Shown here piece by piece: positions 1 to 11,458 of a stretch of DNA of 64,000 nt; position 1 is the stretch's first letter; the number at the start of each line of letters is the position of its first letter. The translations under genes were made by a program, and so were the position numbers. Under the pieces are notes generated by a model, which was not told the DNA's origin, did no database searches, and worked only from the letters and a program-made list of their open reading frames with translations. This stretch comes from Ceriagrion tenellum (taxonomy: Eukaryota; Arthropoda; Insecta; Odonata; Coenagrionidae). The DNA lies in contig OY720640.1 of NCBI GenBank assembly GCA_963169105.1, positions 117,476,085 through 117,540,084 of the forward strand, in the 5' to 3' direction.

Positions 1-480
1 ACTCTATGTTTCTTTCTATAAGTGTTCTCATAACCGCAATAGTATCTCCAGTTGACCTTCTCTGCCAGAATCCAAACTGGTCATCAGGCAAGTAGTACTT
101 ACCCTATTGTCAATTATTCTAATCAAAACTTTGACTGAATGAGATATCAAGCTTATTGTTCTGTACTCCTGGCATTCTGACGTTTTCTTATTCTTCTTCT
201 GGATAGGAATCGGCACTTCTTTTAATACATCTATGAGGCCATCTGGCATTACATTTTCCTTGTAGATCCTACAAATAATTTTAATAAATGGTAGTCTACC
301 TTCATTACTTGAATTCCATAGTAACTCAGAAGGTTTGTTATCCACAACTACAGGTTTTCTCGTGCTCATATGATTTAATGCATTCTCTTTTTCACTGTTA
401 AGTATATGTGGTCCAAGGCTATCCTCATCTAGTCTTTACTCATTCTCTGTGTGAAGGCTTACTGGTCAACTTTCACTGCC
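1..480 (-). pseudogene. RTE-type non-LTR retrotransposon, reverse transcriptase fragment
   Basis: The minus strand encodes part of a LINE reverse transcriptase. The readable block 28-369 contains VPIPIQKKNKKTSECQEYRT followed by ISLISHSVKVLIRII, which matches the RT segment where the fingers domain meets the conserved 'YRPISL' motif. Below it, in another frame, DQFGFWQRRSTGDTIAV corresponds to the 'QFGFRKGRGT' motif. The frame change and the lack of a catalytic YADD (it would lie beyond the window start) mark it as broken. It belongs with the endonuclease piece at 694-1168, from which a SINE separates it. The same broad family is seen again at 30395-32365. Family placement (RTE-like) is by motif memory only. 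Confidence 0.75.
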
Positions 481-693
481 GACCCCGGTGGCAGCGGGGT
501 AAAGTCCTCACCTGCTAATCCGAGGGTCGCGGGTTCGAGTCCCGCCTGGGTGGGTTTTTTTCCACACAGGGCATGGATGTGTGTCAAGTTCTGTTGGTCC
601 GGTCCCTGGAAAACCCGATGACAGGCTCAGCAGCCTATCGGGGTTCTGGGGACATAAGGGCCAACAGAATCGTCCGGCAAGCAAAAAAAAAAA
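481..693 (+). repeat. tRNA-derived SINE, copy 1
   Basis: The head looks like a tRNA gene: an A-box-like stretch near 485-510 and a B box GGGTTCGAGTCCC around 530-543, as used by RNA polymerase III. A unique body follows (CAAGTTCTGTTGGTCCGGTC near 578-603) and an A-rich tail at 683-693. Copy 2 at 53508-53712 shares head and body, and a third relative lies at 63375-63558. The element sits inside the RTE-type LINE, so it is younger than that LINE. I saw no clear target duplication. It is a retroposon, not a working tRNA, because the 5' half does not fold as a complete cloverleaf with matching acceptor ends. Confidence 0.8.
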
Positions 694-1168
694 TATATGC
701 ATCCTACATATATTCCCTCTACTGATTGCCAAACAATTATGTAATCACTTTGATACCTTCCTGTGTCTCCCAGCAATTTCTATCAGTACCTCCACCTGAG
801 ATGATGTTTAAACAAAGTGTTAGTTACGACTATAATATTTAAATGAGAAAATTCAACTGCTCTCTTACTGTGATCATTTATCCTTCCTAATCCATAACCT
901 CCCACTTCATACCCATCTCCCCCTTACCTCACCACTGGATTACAGTCTTCCAGTACTATCAAGTTTTTCTCGCCCATTACTTCCCCAATCATTTCCTCTA
1001 GATATTCATTCAACGCTTCCTTTTCTTCCTGCCACTGATTAATTGTAGGCATGTACTCCTGGATCAATATGAAATTATAGTTAGCCAATTGCTTGCCCAC
1101 ATTACTGCTAAGCTGCAACTACACCATCAACATCTGGTGCTCATCGGGCTAATTCCTTCTAATTTAAA
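694..1168 (-). pseudogene. RTE-type LINE, endonuclease fragment
   Basis: The minus-strand frame 924-1118 reads QLANYNFILIQEYMPT and then EKNLIVLEDCNPVVR, recognisable as the apurinic-type endonuclease core where intact elements have 'NLIVMGDFNAVVG'; the D of GDFN is replaced here by EDC. Downstream (870-910) a decayed frame still resembles the 'YGLG..NERG' segment. It lies upstream of the RT piece at 1-480 in element order, so both are one LINE split by the SINE. The upstream end stops at the copia LTR, suggesting copia inserted here or the LINE was already 5'-truncated. Confidence 0.65.
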
Positions 1169-1389
1169 TGTTGATATGTCATGTTTATCTTGATTTAATT
1201 AGGGTGTCACAGATATCTATGTTCACTTGTGTTTTGAATGTTTTTTTGATTGTTTTTTGTTACCATGTTTTTCACTCTAGTTCTTCCTGTATTTTAACAT
1301 GGCGGTTGTGAATTATATTACTTACTGGCAAATCGGTGTCCATCAAAGTTATTTGACGAACAGAGTACCATGGATTTGCGAATCTAACA
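1169..1389 (+). repeat. copia-type 5' long terminal repeat
   Basis: The segment begins TGTTGATATG and ends AATCTAACA, the TG...CA boundaries expected of an LTR, and it is followed at once by the primer-binding site. Length 221 bp is typical for compact copia LTRs. No 3' LTR is present because the element is truncated in its reverse transcriptase near 4200, so the left edge cannot be confirmed by LTR-LTR comparison. The right edge is secure and the left edge is inferred. Confidence 0.65.
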
Positions 1390-1403
1390 GGTTATGGGCC
1401 CAG
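1390..1403 (+). other. copia primer-binding site for a half initiator-tRNA
   Basis: The 14-mer GGTTATGGGCCCAG directly follows the LTR. It is complementary to the anticodon-loop region of initiator methionine tRNA rather than to its 3' CCA end. This is the priming mode described for Drosophila copia, where a cleaved 5' half of initiator tRNA primes minus-strand DNA. It fixes the LTR boundary and the element class independently of the coding sequence. Confidence 0.8.
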
Positions 1404-1615
1404 AGTGTTAGCTGATTCAATTAACATTGTGGTTGGACGTATATTTTACAGATTAATAATAGTGGAATGCAGACTGCATGGCGATGCCGGTGATAGTTAA
1501 GTTTTTTATGTTCATAAGTGCTTCATAAGGTCTTTGTAGTTTGCGTTGAGTGAATAAGAATATCTGACACACTTTCTGAGAAGTATTTCACTGCGGAAAT
1601 TATAGTGCGTCGGAA

Positions 1616-4195
1616 ATGGCGACTGAACAGGCAGCCTCGCAGTCATCAATGCAAGGAGTAGAAATGATGTCTACCATCAAGGAGTTGATCGAGAAAAGCA
1701 ATTATTGCAATTGGAAGTTTGGAATGGAGATGTTCCTGATCGCAGAAGACTTATGGCCTTATGGACTAATGGTCTTAGAAGAACGGAGACGGACGCAAAG
1801 AAGGACGCGATAGCGAGGTCAAAGATATGTTTAATGGTTGATGAATCTTTGTATCCAATGGTTAAGGGTGGTAGTACAGCAAAGAAAGTGTGGGAAGAGC
1901 TCCAGAATATGTATGAAGACAAAGGACTTACCAGAAGACTTAGTCTGCTGAGAAAACTCTTCAGAATCAAGCTAAGTGGTTGCTGTTCGATGGAAGAGTA
2001 TTTAAATGAAATTTTGTCACTAACTCAAAAGCTGGACGCTATCGATGCAGGAATTGACGATGAGTTTATTGGAGTGATAATGTTAAATGGTTTAAGCGAC
2101 GACTATGACCCAATGATAATGGCGATGGAAAGTTCAGGTGTGAAGTTCAGTAGTGACTATGTGCGGTCAATGCTACTTCAACAGGATGCAAAGCATAAGG
2201 GATCCAATGACACGGCGAAAGAAACTGCATTCATGATAAAGTCGAAGGGGAAGAAATTCCCTCCTAAGCATGTTGTTTGCTATAAGTGCAATAGGGAAGG
2301 ACACAAGTCATTTCAGTGCCTAAAAAGAGACACTAAAAACGATGGGAATGAGCATAGGGCGAGTGATAAGCAAGGTAAAACAGAGCATCGAGCAAAAAAG
2401 GCTTCAGTTCTTCTTGCTGTCTCATCAACATCCAACACAAACTACAGGTATTAGGTCATTGATTCTGGATCTATGTAACACATGACGATGAGGAAGGATT
2501 GGATGGAAGAAGAAAGCCCAAGTATCCTGGAGGTGACTGTTGCTAGCAATAACAGAATTATACGGAGAGCACAGGTACTGTTCCAATTAGAGTGAATGGT
2601 AGTGGAAGTTTCGAGACTACTGATAGGAAAGATGTTTTATATGTTCCTGACCTGAGCACAAACTTGCTATCTGTCAGTAAAATGGTAGAAAAGGGACTGG
2701 TTGTTACTTTTGATGCTGATGGGTGCAAGGTATACGACAAAGACAGTTGTGTCATTAAAGGTGAAGTTCAGTTCACTAGGAGTAATGCAGGTGGCATTTA
2801 CAAGTTGGATATACTTCCTGAATATAAGGTGAATGTCGCGTCTGCACCATCTGGGAACAGAAGATTGTGGCACAGGAGATTGGGACACATGTGCCAAAAG
2901 TTCATGGAACTTTTAGCAAAGGGCCTTGCCAATGGAGTGGAATTCATAGGGAGGGATGACGAGCCTTGCATTACGTGCATAGAGGGAAAACATTCACGAG
3001 TGACTTTCCATGATAGTGAGACAAAGACATCCCAAAAGCTGCTACTGGGGCATTCCGATGTTCGTGGACCCATGAGTGAGGAGAGTTGGGGTGCAGCAAG
3101 ATACATGCTCACATTTACTGATGACTTCATGAGGAAGACCTTTGTTTACCTCTTAAAACGAAAAAGTGAAGTTACTGCCAAATTTAGAGAGTTCAAAGCG
3201 CTGGCAGAAAAGCAAAGTGGGGAAAAATTAAAGGCATAACGAACCAATAATGGGTGGGAATATGTGAACAGAGAAATGGAGAGCTTTCTTAAGGACTGTG
3301 GTATTGTTCACCAAAAGACTGTCCCTTACACGCCGCAAAAAAATGGCATAGCTGAAAGGGTGAATAGGACTGTTGTTGAGAAAGCACGGTGCATGCTTCA
3401 GGATGCAGGCCTAAGCAAGAAATTCTGGGCTGAAGCGGTGAACACAGCAGTGTATTTGAAGAATCACTTACCAACCAAAGGGGTGAGAGATATGACCCCC
3501 AAGGAGGCCTGGAGTGAGAAGAAAGCGGACCTAGCACATTTGAGAGTTTTTGGTAGCAGAAGTTTTGTCCATATCCCTGACTAGAAAAGAACAAAGTGGG
3601 GCACGAAAAGTAAGGAGTACATTTCACAGGCTATTGTGAAACTTTAAAGAATTACAGGCTAGTATATCCCCAAGACCCAAAGAATGTGGTGATTGCCAGA
3701 GACGTTATTTTTCTTGAAGGTGTGGCACCTCAAGTTTAAGAGGAAGATGCTGAGAGTAGGAATTTGGAAGTTCCCATCCATGCATTGTCAGGTGAAAAAG
3801 TGCATCGTGATGTCATCCCAGAGGAGGAACGAGAAAGTGAGACAAGCAGCAGTGAGCAGGCCACCCAAGAAGAAGTTGAGCCTCGGTATTCAATAAGAGA
3901 GAGGGTTCCAAGGAAGTGGCCTGATGATGTTGTCCTGTGCCAGGCAACATTAGATAGTGTTAATGTCCCAACGACAGTACAGAAGGCATTGAAAGGGCCT
4001 GAAAGGAAGCCGTGGAGAGCAGCAATGGAGGAGGAGTATCAGTCTCTCGATGAAAATAAAACGTGGGCGTTAGTAGATAGGCCCCAGGGTAAAACAGTGG
4101 TCAAGAACAAACGGGTGTTGAAAGTGAAACCCAGCGCTGATGGAAAAGCTTGCAGATATAGGGCAAGACTAGTCGCTAAGGGGTTTACTCCCGCT
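1616..4195 (+). pseudogene. copia gag-pol polyprotein, broken and 3'-truncated
   Basis: Reading from ATG 1616: a gag start in one frame (1616 to about 1780), then a shift into the frame of 1705-2454, which carries the rest of gag and the zinc knuckle CYKCNREGHKSFQC (C-X2-C-X4-H-X4-C) near 2279-2320. A protease remnant with DSGS follows near 2461 amid stops. The block 2592-3239 holds the integrase zinc region (LWHRRLGHM, then CITCIEGKH) and the first catalytic Asp (HSDVRGP). Block 3264-3584 continues the integrase core with the GIAERVNRT motif carrying the Glu. Block 3764-4195 enters the reverse transcriptase (WRAAMEEEYQSLDENKTW, then RYRARLVAKGF) and stops before its catalytic motif. At least four frame breaks make it non-functional. 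RNase H and the 3' LTR are missing. Confidence 0.9.
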
Positions 4196-4203
4196 CGCCA
4201 TTC

Positions 4204-4640
4204 TCAATCCACGGCAGCTTGCGGTAACAATTTGCAGTACAAATCTATCGTTACAGAGCCATTAAAGAAGTTTTCAAAACTGCTAGGGAAACAAGGTGAT
4301 CTGGAAAACCACCAAAATACAGATTATCACAAAGGCGCAATGCTGTTGGCCCTAAATTTTCTGGAAAATTACAAAAAAAAGTGAAAATCAAATCGCAAGC
4401 CAACTGGACTGCTATAAAAGAGAGAAAATTAAGAAATAGAGAACATCTGAAGCTGATACTAAAAAATGTGATTTTTGCGGCTGTCAGAACATACCATTCA
4501 GAGGTCATCGGGACGACGGTGCATTATCATTGGAAGAGCCCTTGACGAATGACGGTAACTTCCGAGCATTACTGCGTTTTCATTGCGAGGTTGGCGGTTC
4601 AGCCTTACCCAAGGAGGAAGGGAAGTCTCGATGACTTCAT
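4204..4640 (+). pseudogene. hAT transposase (DUF4371 type), N-terminal part
   Basis: The plus strand from about 4204 reads EPLKKFSKLLGKQGDLENHQ, then TDYHKGAMLLALNFLENYKK. After a frame change near 4470 it gives CQNIPFRGHRDDGA followed by DGNFRALLRFHCE. These are the TTF-zinc-finger-adjacent and DUF4371 entry motifs of hAT transposases related to the 52-kDa repressor / ZMYM-like group. The same protein resumes at 5395 and finishes at 12774. The region before 4204 is copia, so the hAT N-terminus is lost at this junction. Function as transposase is inferred from family; this copy is dead. Confidence 0.8.
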
Positions 4641-5394
4641 TTTGATATCAATATGATGGGCAAAAGGTCAGTCTTCAGTCATGAGTTTGTTGTTGACTCA
4701 AATTGACAAAGATTGACAAAAATTTGACCTTGGAAAATTTACTGTCAGAAAGTCATAAATGGTCAATATTAGTTAAGAAACAGATGATTTCTCACCACTC
4801 TGACAGTTTCACTTGAAAAAATACGAAGTTAGGTTTATGGCGTCACTGTGATGTTACATTGATGTCACCATGACGTCTACAATTAACTTCCAAAATACCT
4901 TGCTTTTTGCCCCTATCGACAATCTGATCACACATACCACTTTACCTTTATAACTTAATGCCTATTTTGAGTCGAATGATGCAAATCGGAAAGCGATAAA
5001 TGGCATTTTAAATTTGGCGCAATAATTACTCGCAGCTCAAATATGAACTGTCGCGTCCAACGAAATGCTGGTCTTGCAAGTTTATTATGAGCACATTTTG
5101 CCCTTTTAAATTCAGTCATTTCTATTCTCTTGAGGATTGAAAAGGGCAAACTATGCTCGACAAATAGTATTAATCCAACAAAATTCCATTTACTTAATGG
5201 AAAAAATACATAAAAAATAAAAATTATTTCTCTTACAGCACAAAAATAAATTCCAAATCTAATTATTAACTGCTGTTACTGTTTCCAGCTGTTGCTTTCC
5301 CATCCCCTTCCACCATTCCCTGGCATTACACCAGTACGAAAACAAAAGTCAAGCTATCACAAGAGTCAAAAGGAATCATTTTTATGTCAACATG
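4641..5394. other. unidentified insert inside the hAT gene
   Basis: This non-coding stretch separates two consecutive parts of the hAT protein. It is AT-rich and contains repeated TGAC-type words (for example TTGACAAAGATTGACAAAAA near 4705 and ATGTCACCATGACGTC near 4863). I could not find convincing terminal inverted repeats or a target duplication, so it may be a degraded MITE or simply diverged spacer. Confidence 0.3.
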
Positions 5395-6663
5395 ACAGAA
5401 TTACAGCATCACTTAGAGACTGCTACCCTAAGAGATGATCATTAGCTAAAAAAATTCAAAACTGTTTGATTGCTGCAGCCAAGAGATTTTGGCTGCAATT
5501 GTGAAACTAATCAGGAAGGCTACATATTTTAGTTGTGTTTTTGATGAAACAACTGATATTTCCAATATTTCTCACATGTTGCTCATTATTAGGTATGTGT
5601 TAGACGAGGAAGTCAGAGAGGACTTTGTTGGATTTTTAGATTTAAGACAAGCAGTCGTGGACCAAAACCATTCTCCTTCAGTTGATATGGATAAAGAAAG
5701 CTCAGAAGTTGATTTACATATTGAACCTGCTGTTACTGGTACAAAACTTGGCCAAATCGTAATCCAGAAAATCGATGGTTTAGGAATAGATGAAAAGAAT
5801 TGTGTCGGTATAGGCACAGATGGATGCTTCACGAATGTATCAGCTGCCGTAGGAGTTGTGCAAGAAATTCAGAAGAATGCAACAAATGCTATTCGTTGTC
5901 CTTGCTACAACCATAACTTAAATTTAGTAATTTCCAAAACATATCGAGCCCCATCTGTTCGTAATGCCCATGGTATTTTAGTGGAAATCATTAACTTCTT
6001 CCGTGCTTCATATAAACGAAATATGGTTTTGTATCTGAATACCTTAGAAAGACAACCAAAGCAACTTCGTGAGACCAGATGGGTAGACAGCCATGACTCC
6101 GTGCTACAGTTTCTGACAAATATTGAAAAGGTGTTAATGGCTTAGGCAATCATTTCCAGATGGTCAAATGAGGATTCATCGACTCAAAAAGCTCCAAGTT
6201 ACGAATGCAGCATTCAAGATAGTGATTTCTCAGTGTCACTCTGCTGTTTTGCTGAGATCCTGGGTGTTATCTGCAACCTTAGTTAGTTATTACAAACAGA
6301 ACACTTGGATGCTCAGAGTGCTTCAGAGGCAGTATTTACTGTAAAGTCTCTTTTCAGAAGTAAAAGACTTACTGCTGAATTTTGAAGACGTTTTTGCGAA
6401 AGCAACGGCCGCATCACGCTCCTTAGGAGGAGAGATGAATGCCCCAAGGATTGCTCAACGGCAATCATGTCGCTCAAATGCACCGTTTCAATCTGCTGAA
6501 GAATATTTCCGAAGAAACATCTACGTCCCCCTTTTGGGCTGGGTTCTGGAGGACTTCTCCTCTATATTTTCTGATGTGGTTATGGACGTATTGAGGATAA
6601 ACATCTTTCAGTAGGCCATTTAGGCTAAGTGTGTCGTACTAAAAACCACAGACATTACAAGTG
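5395..6663 (+). pseudogene. hAT transposase, DUF4371/catalytic middle part
   Basis: A shifted frame near 5440-5495 joins the 218-codon open stretch 5489-6145. It contains ATYFSCVFDETTDIS, the first conserved Asp region of hAT (RNase H-like fold, cut-and-paste transposition), GIGTDGCFTNVSAAVG and the CPCYNHNLNLVISKT motif with the CxxH-type residues. Past the stop at 6143-6145, diverged frames still read APRIAQRQSCRSNAPF and EEYFRRNIYVPLLGWVLEDF. The coding continuity is then cut at 6663 by the LINE at 6664-12124 and resumes at 12134. Stops and shifts show it was already decaying or decayed later. The nearest known relatives are the THAP0/P52rIPK-like and ZMYM6-like hAT proteins. Confidence 0.85.
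6655..6663. repeat. target-site duplication of LINE copy 1 (left)
   Basis: TTACAAGTG here is repeated exactly at 12125-12133, on the far side of the LINE. Removing the LINE and one copy restores continuous hAT sequence. Confidence 0.8.
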
Positions 6664-6831
6664 GTAGTAGTAGAATTATCATTTAAGGGTGCGTTGACTA
6701 CTGCGGTCATTTCGCACCACTCTCGTCCATAGGTAACAACAGATTTGTGTAATTGAAGCTAAATCGCTTTAGTCCTAGTGTGGGATAAAATTTGCATAAC
6801 GTTGTATAATATGCATATACATATAAAACAT

Positions 6832-9800
6832 TTATAATTTATTAAAAACGTTGATATCTTTTAAAAACGCAATTATTCGGGTGAGGCAATCAGGAAAGTC
6901 ACCTAGGATGTGTACTAAAGTACCGTTGACCTTGTGCTTATCTCGAGAAGACCGGTATTTATCACACTCCGTCAGGATGTGTCGCAAACTCAGAGGGGAG
7001 TCGCACTCATCACACCAAGGTTGTGTCTTCTCTTCTGTGAAGAGGTATGAGTGGGTCAGGGCAATGTGCCCTATCCTCAGGCGTGTGACTGCGACTTCTT
7101 CCCTACGGGTATTCCTGACGGAAGAGGGCCACACTGATACTACCGGTTACACAGTCCGGAGTTTGATGTTATTACTCACATGCCACGATTCTTGCCATTT
7201 GTCTAAAATAACGCTTCGAAACATAGCCTTTAAGTCCTCCACAGTCACCATGTTCCATATAATTTCTGGCATCTGTAATGCTTCCTTTGCAACCTTGTCT
7301 GCACGTTCATTACCGTTCATTACAGAATTGCATTTTATATTTCCTAAGGCCGTCTTAATTGCGAGTAATTCTGCATTGCATATGCTGCACCATGGATGGA
7401 GCCTCGCCTTAATGACTTTGTGATGTGCAGAGGACACTGCACAAGCACATGCCAAGCCGGACTTCGATCCATCCGTATACACGGGGATGAAGTCCGGGTT
7501 GTTATCCAGGAATTCATAAAATATACTCTGGTATTCCTGGGACGTTAGAGAAGATTTATGGTGCTTGTGCAGTTCAGTGTGGCACTCTGGTCATGGTATG
7601 GACCATGGTGGGTATTTTGAATACCCAACAGGATACACCTCCGGCAGAGATATGTCAATACTGTCCATAAAATCTTTAAGTCGAATACTTAGCGGCCTGG
7701 TAGCCCTCGTCCTTCTGTTAAAAATATCTAAAAACCTAGGTTTAAAAACGATTTTAAAACATGAATGTTTTGTCATTGACAAAATTTTCGACGCATAGCT
7801 ACATGCCAGCATTAGCCTGCGAGTAGCCAACGGCGGCTCCCCAGCGTCCACATACAGGCTGTGGATAGGAGAGGTCCTAAAAGTGCCAGTGGCTAGCCGT
7901 ATTCCTGCGTTGTGGACCGTTGTTAACGGTCGCAGGTAAGACTCGTCCAGAAGAGTAAACGAAACACCCGTAGTCTATTTTAGACTGGATCAGAGAACGG
8001 TATAACAAAATCGAGGTGGTGCGGGCTGCGCCCCATGTTGTGTTGTTTAAAATACGTAAAATATTTAGACCACGGCGACATTTCTGGGCTAGATTGCGAA
8101 TATGTTCCTGCCATGTCAGTCTCCGGTCTAAAGTCATCCCCAGAAATCGAACGGATTCCACGAAAGGAAGGTTACTTCTTCCTAGGCGTAACGGCGGAGC
8201 TATCTGGATACCTCTCAATCTGTGAAAGTGCACACACAGTTTTCTGAATAGAGAAACGAAGCCCATTTCTCTTTGCCCAGTCATTGAGTTTTGTGACAGT
8301 TAGCTGAGTTATTCTTGAAACGCTGGCTAATGTGGACGACCTGCAGAAGATTGCAAGATCGTCTACGAATAGGGATCCCATTACCGGAGTTTTAATACAG
8401 TCAGCTATGTCATTAATGGCTATTACAAATAACGTGACGCTTAGAACAGAACCTTGGGGAAATCCGTTTTCCTGGTAGTAAAACTGTGAGAGGCTCTTAT
8501 CTACTCTCACTCTAAAACCGCGGTTTGATAAAAAGTTTTGTATAAAAATGGGTAGATTACCCCTAAAGCCCCAACTGTGCATTGTTTGTAGAATTTTCCT
8601 GCGCCAAAGCATGTCGTACGCCTTCTCTAAATCAAAGAAGACTTCAATGCAATGTTGGCGCAGAAGAAAGGCCTCCTGGATAAAATTATCAGTCCGTACG
8701 AGATGATCTATTGTACTTCTACCCCAGCGGAAACCACATTGAATGCTGGAGAGAAGGTTTCGCCGCTCTAACCACCAAACAAGCCGGCGATTAACCATTC
8801 TCTCCATAACCTTACACAGGCAACTTGTGAGAGAAATGGGCCTATAATTCCTTGGGTCCTTCTCGTCCTTCCCGTTTCGGTATCGGAACCACTTTTGGTT
8901 GAGTTTGTGAAGGATTTCTGCCAATGCACTCTTTGGCAAATTCTTTAGAAATAAATTGTGGACATTGTCCATCCCCGGAGACGAATTCCGAGAGTCCGCA
9001 ATGGCCGAGGCTAGTTCCCACAGCGAAAAGCTTTTGTTATAATCAGCAATGCCGGGCGTTTCTCGGAACGACAGAGATAATGCTTCAGAGCGTTGTTTCA
9101 TATCTCTGAAGTCGGCATTGTAGTTGGCGTCGCTGCTGATTTCGGCGAATGTGCGGCCGAAAATCTCGCACATAGCCGAGGGAGAAGTAATCACTCGGTC
9201 ATCGACTTTTAGTCCGGAAACGCCGCATTGCTGATCGGAGCCCGAGATGCTTCGGACTTTCCGCAATACCTGTGCAACGGAAGTCCTGTGGTTTACACCG
9301 GAAATGAATTCCATCCAGGAGGACTTCTTCGCCTCTTTCACAATTTGTTGGGCTTTTGCACGAAGACGTCGGAAAGAGGCAAGATTGGTTTCCGTCGGGT
9401 ACTTGTTAAAAATTCGTAGCGCTCGTTTCCGCAATTTAATTGCCTTAGCGCATTCCTCTGTCCACCACGGCACAGGAGGTCGACGGACGATGCCCGTAGA
9501 CCGTGGAACGCTCATATTTGCCGCCTCTATGATTGTGGAGGTCAGAACTTCGACGTTTTGTGTTGCGTCACGGGTTGAGTCGTACTTGAACATAAAATTT
9601 TCTTTAAAATATGGCCAATCAGCTTTTTGAGTAAGCCATGTACCAGGGGATATAAAATACTGGTTAAAATTTCCTTCTTTACGTATTAAAAGGGGAAAAT
9701 GATCACTCCCACAGAGATCAGTATGAACGGACAGGTTAAGTTTAGTGTAAAGACTGCTTGAACAAGTGGCAAGATCAATGGAGGAAAATTCTCCATTCAA

Positions 9801-10326
9801 ACTGTTAAAACGAGTTTTCTCACTGTTATTAAGTAAAAGGAGGTTAAAATCTTGGATAAAATTTGATAAAATCCGACCTCTTCTATTGCTCTGCCTCCGA
9901 GAGCTACCCCACAAAGGGTCATGTGCATTAAAGTCACCTAAAATCACAAAAGGTTTGGGTAATTGATTGACAAGATCCACGAGGTTGCGTTCAGTGACTG
10001 GTGCGCACTCTGGTAAATAAACGTTACACAACGTTATGGGCTCCGGTGCGTGCAGTTACCGCCACTGCCTGGAATGGTGAATTCAGTTGTACCCGAGAGG
10101 TGTAAAGGGCCTCTCGGATAGCAACTGCCACTCCACCCTGGGCTCGCTGGCCGCTGGTGTCGTCATATCTAAAAACATTAAAATTTCTTAAAATACCCAT
10201 GTCCGTGATTTTAAAATGCGTCTCTTGGAGACAAATATAAAACAGATTAAAATCTCGGATTAAAATGTTTAACTCTTCCTTGTGACGATAAAAACCATTA
10301 CAGTTCCACTGTAAAAAAAAACTCAT
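6832..10326 (-). pseudogene. LINE copy 1 ORF2: endonuclease, RT, RNase H
   Basis: From the 5' side: 10326-10024 starts MSFFLQWNCNGFYRHKEEL and holds the first endonuclease motif (QETHF). A frameshift near 10030 leads to the 619-codon frame 10031-8172 with GDFNAHDPLWG and SDHFPLLI (endonuclease), then RT motifs YRPISLTS, FDLEKAYDMLW, GFPQGSVLSVTLF and the catalytic FVDDLAIF. Shifted frames 8284-7877 (VRFLGMTLDRRLTW) and 7851-7591 follow. RNase H at 7482-7147 begins YTDGSKSG and AELLAIKTAL, then jumps to MNGNERADKVAKEA: the stretch with the third catalytic residue is deleted near 7318. The terminal part 7134-6832 has the CDECD...H...C motif. The RT catalytic box is intact, the protein is not. 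Confidence 0.9.
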
Positions 10327-10384
10327 TAGAATACGTTAAAAAGTGAGAACTTAAATACAGAGGTCCGTCCGTCCGTTGGGAGAA

Positions 10385-11458
10385 TCAGCGCCGAATACGG
10401 TTCTTTTTCCCCTTCTGCCTGGCTATCAGGATCTCTGAGTCAGACAGATTATCCTCCTCCATAGCCTCCACTGGGCATGGAGCCCGCACCTCGGTGGGGC
10501 CGGGGGAGGGAGTTTTCTCACGCCTGGAGGGCGTGGATCCGGTGGGTTTCTTTAGAGTCTTTTTTGGAGAACCCGGGCAGTTATTTGTTTTTACCGGCTT
10601 TGTAGCCTTATCCGGCTTGGCTTGTTCCTCTTTAAGTGACGGGTTCAGTTCTTTTTTCTTTTCTGTTTCATTTGTTTTATTTTTAATATTTCCGGTGTAA
10701 GTTGGAGTTTTTGCAACAACGGCGTATGACTTGGAAAATGTTGGGGCTATAAGAGTTCGGAACTTTTTTCGTGCCTCAAAATACGGTAACTTTTCCAATG
10801 TTTTTATTTCCATTATTTTTTTCTCCTCTTTCATTTTGGGACAATCACGAGAGTACACTGGGTGTGTACCCTCGCAATTGACGCAGAGAGGTTCAGAGGT
10901 GCACGCATCACCCTGATGTTTTTCTTTGCCACAGCGAGGGCAGGTGGCCTTACCCTCACATCTGGTGGTGATGTGGCCAAAGTGTTGGCAATTGAAACAT
11001 CGCATGGGGCTTGGTATGAATGGGCGGACGGGAACCGATTCATAGCCAACAAATACCTTGTCGGGGAGCGTGTCGCGCGAGAAGGTGAGAATTACAGATG
11101 TACTGTTAATCAGCTCGCTGTTACGCTTTATTTTCAGTCGACGACAATCGATTACGTCCTGAGAGGCCATTTCTCTCTTTATCTCGTCGTCGTCGACGTA
11201 GAGCAGGTCGTAGCTGCTTATCACTCCCCGACTTGTATTTAAGGTGCGATGCACCTCCACCTTAACTGGAATGTCCAGGAGACGCGTGAAAGAAAGGAGT
11301 TTCAAACTTTATGCGTCATTTGCCGTTTCTATTAATAGGGTACCATCGCGCAGCTTTTTTGCGGATCTAAGATCGCCTGTAACAGCTGCTGAGAGGACAC
11401 GACGGATGAGGAAGGGAGACACCTTAGTTAGTGACTCACCGTCCTTTGCACATCTCAT
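10385..11458 (-). pseudogene. LINE copy 1 ORF1: gag-like zinc-knuckle protein
   Basis: An ATG at 11458 opens the reading frame (MRCAKDGESLTK...). One in-frame TAA near 11313-11311 interrupts it before LKLLSFTRLLDIPVKV, and the frame then stays open to 10385. It carries three tandem zinc-binding clusters, CFNCQHFGHITTRC, CPRCGKEKHQGDAC and CVNCEGTHPVYSRDC, the arrangement of I/Jockey-group ORF1 proteins that bind element RNA. The tail is Lys/Pro-rich and ends in an acidic patch before RRQKGKKNRIRR-like basic residues. The gap to ORF2 is about 60 bp. The tail of the same ORF1 is present in copy 2 at 52553-52689. Confidence 0.85.

Noticed and set aside
481..560. tRNA gene call at the SINE heads (also 32788, 53508, 63375)
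   Set aside because: B boxes are clear but complete cloverleafs with paired acceptor stems are not, and each is followed by a SINE body or tail.
9247..9630. Plus-strand open frames within 8-10 kb and 51 kb
   Set aside because: All are antisense shadows of LINE ORF2 with no motifs of their own.
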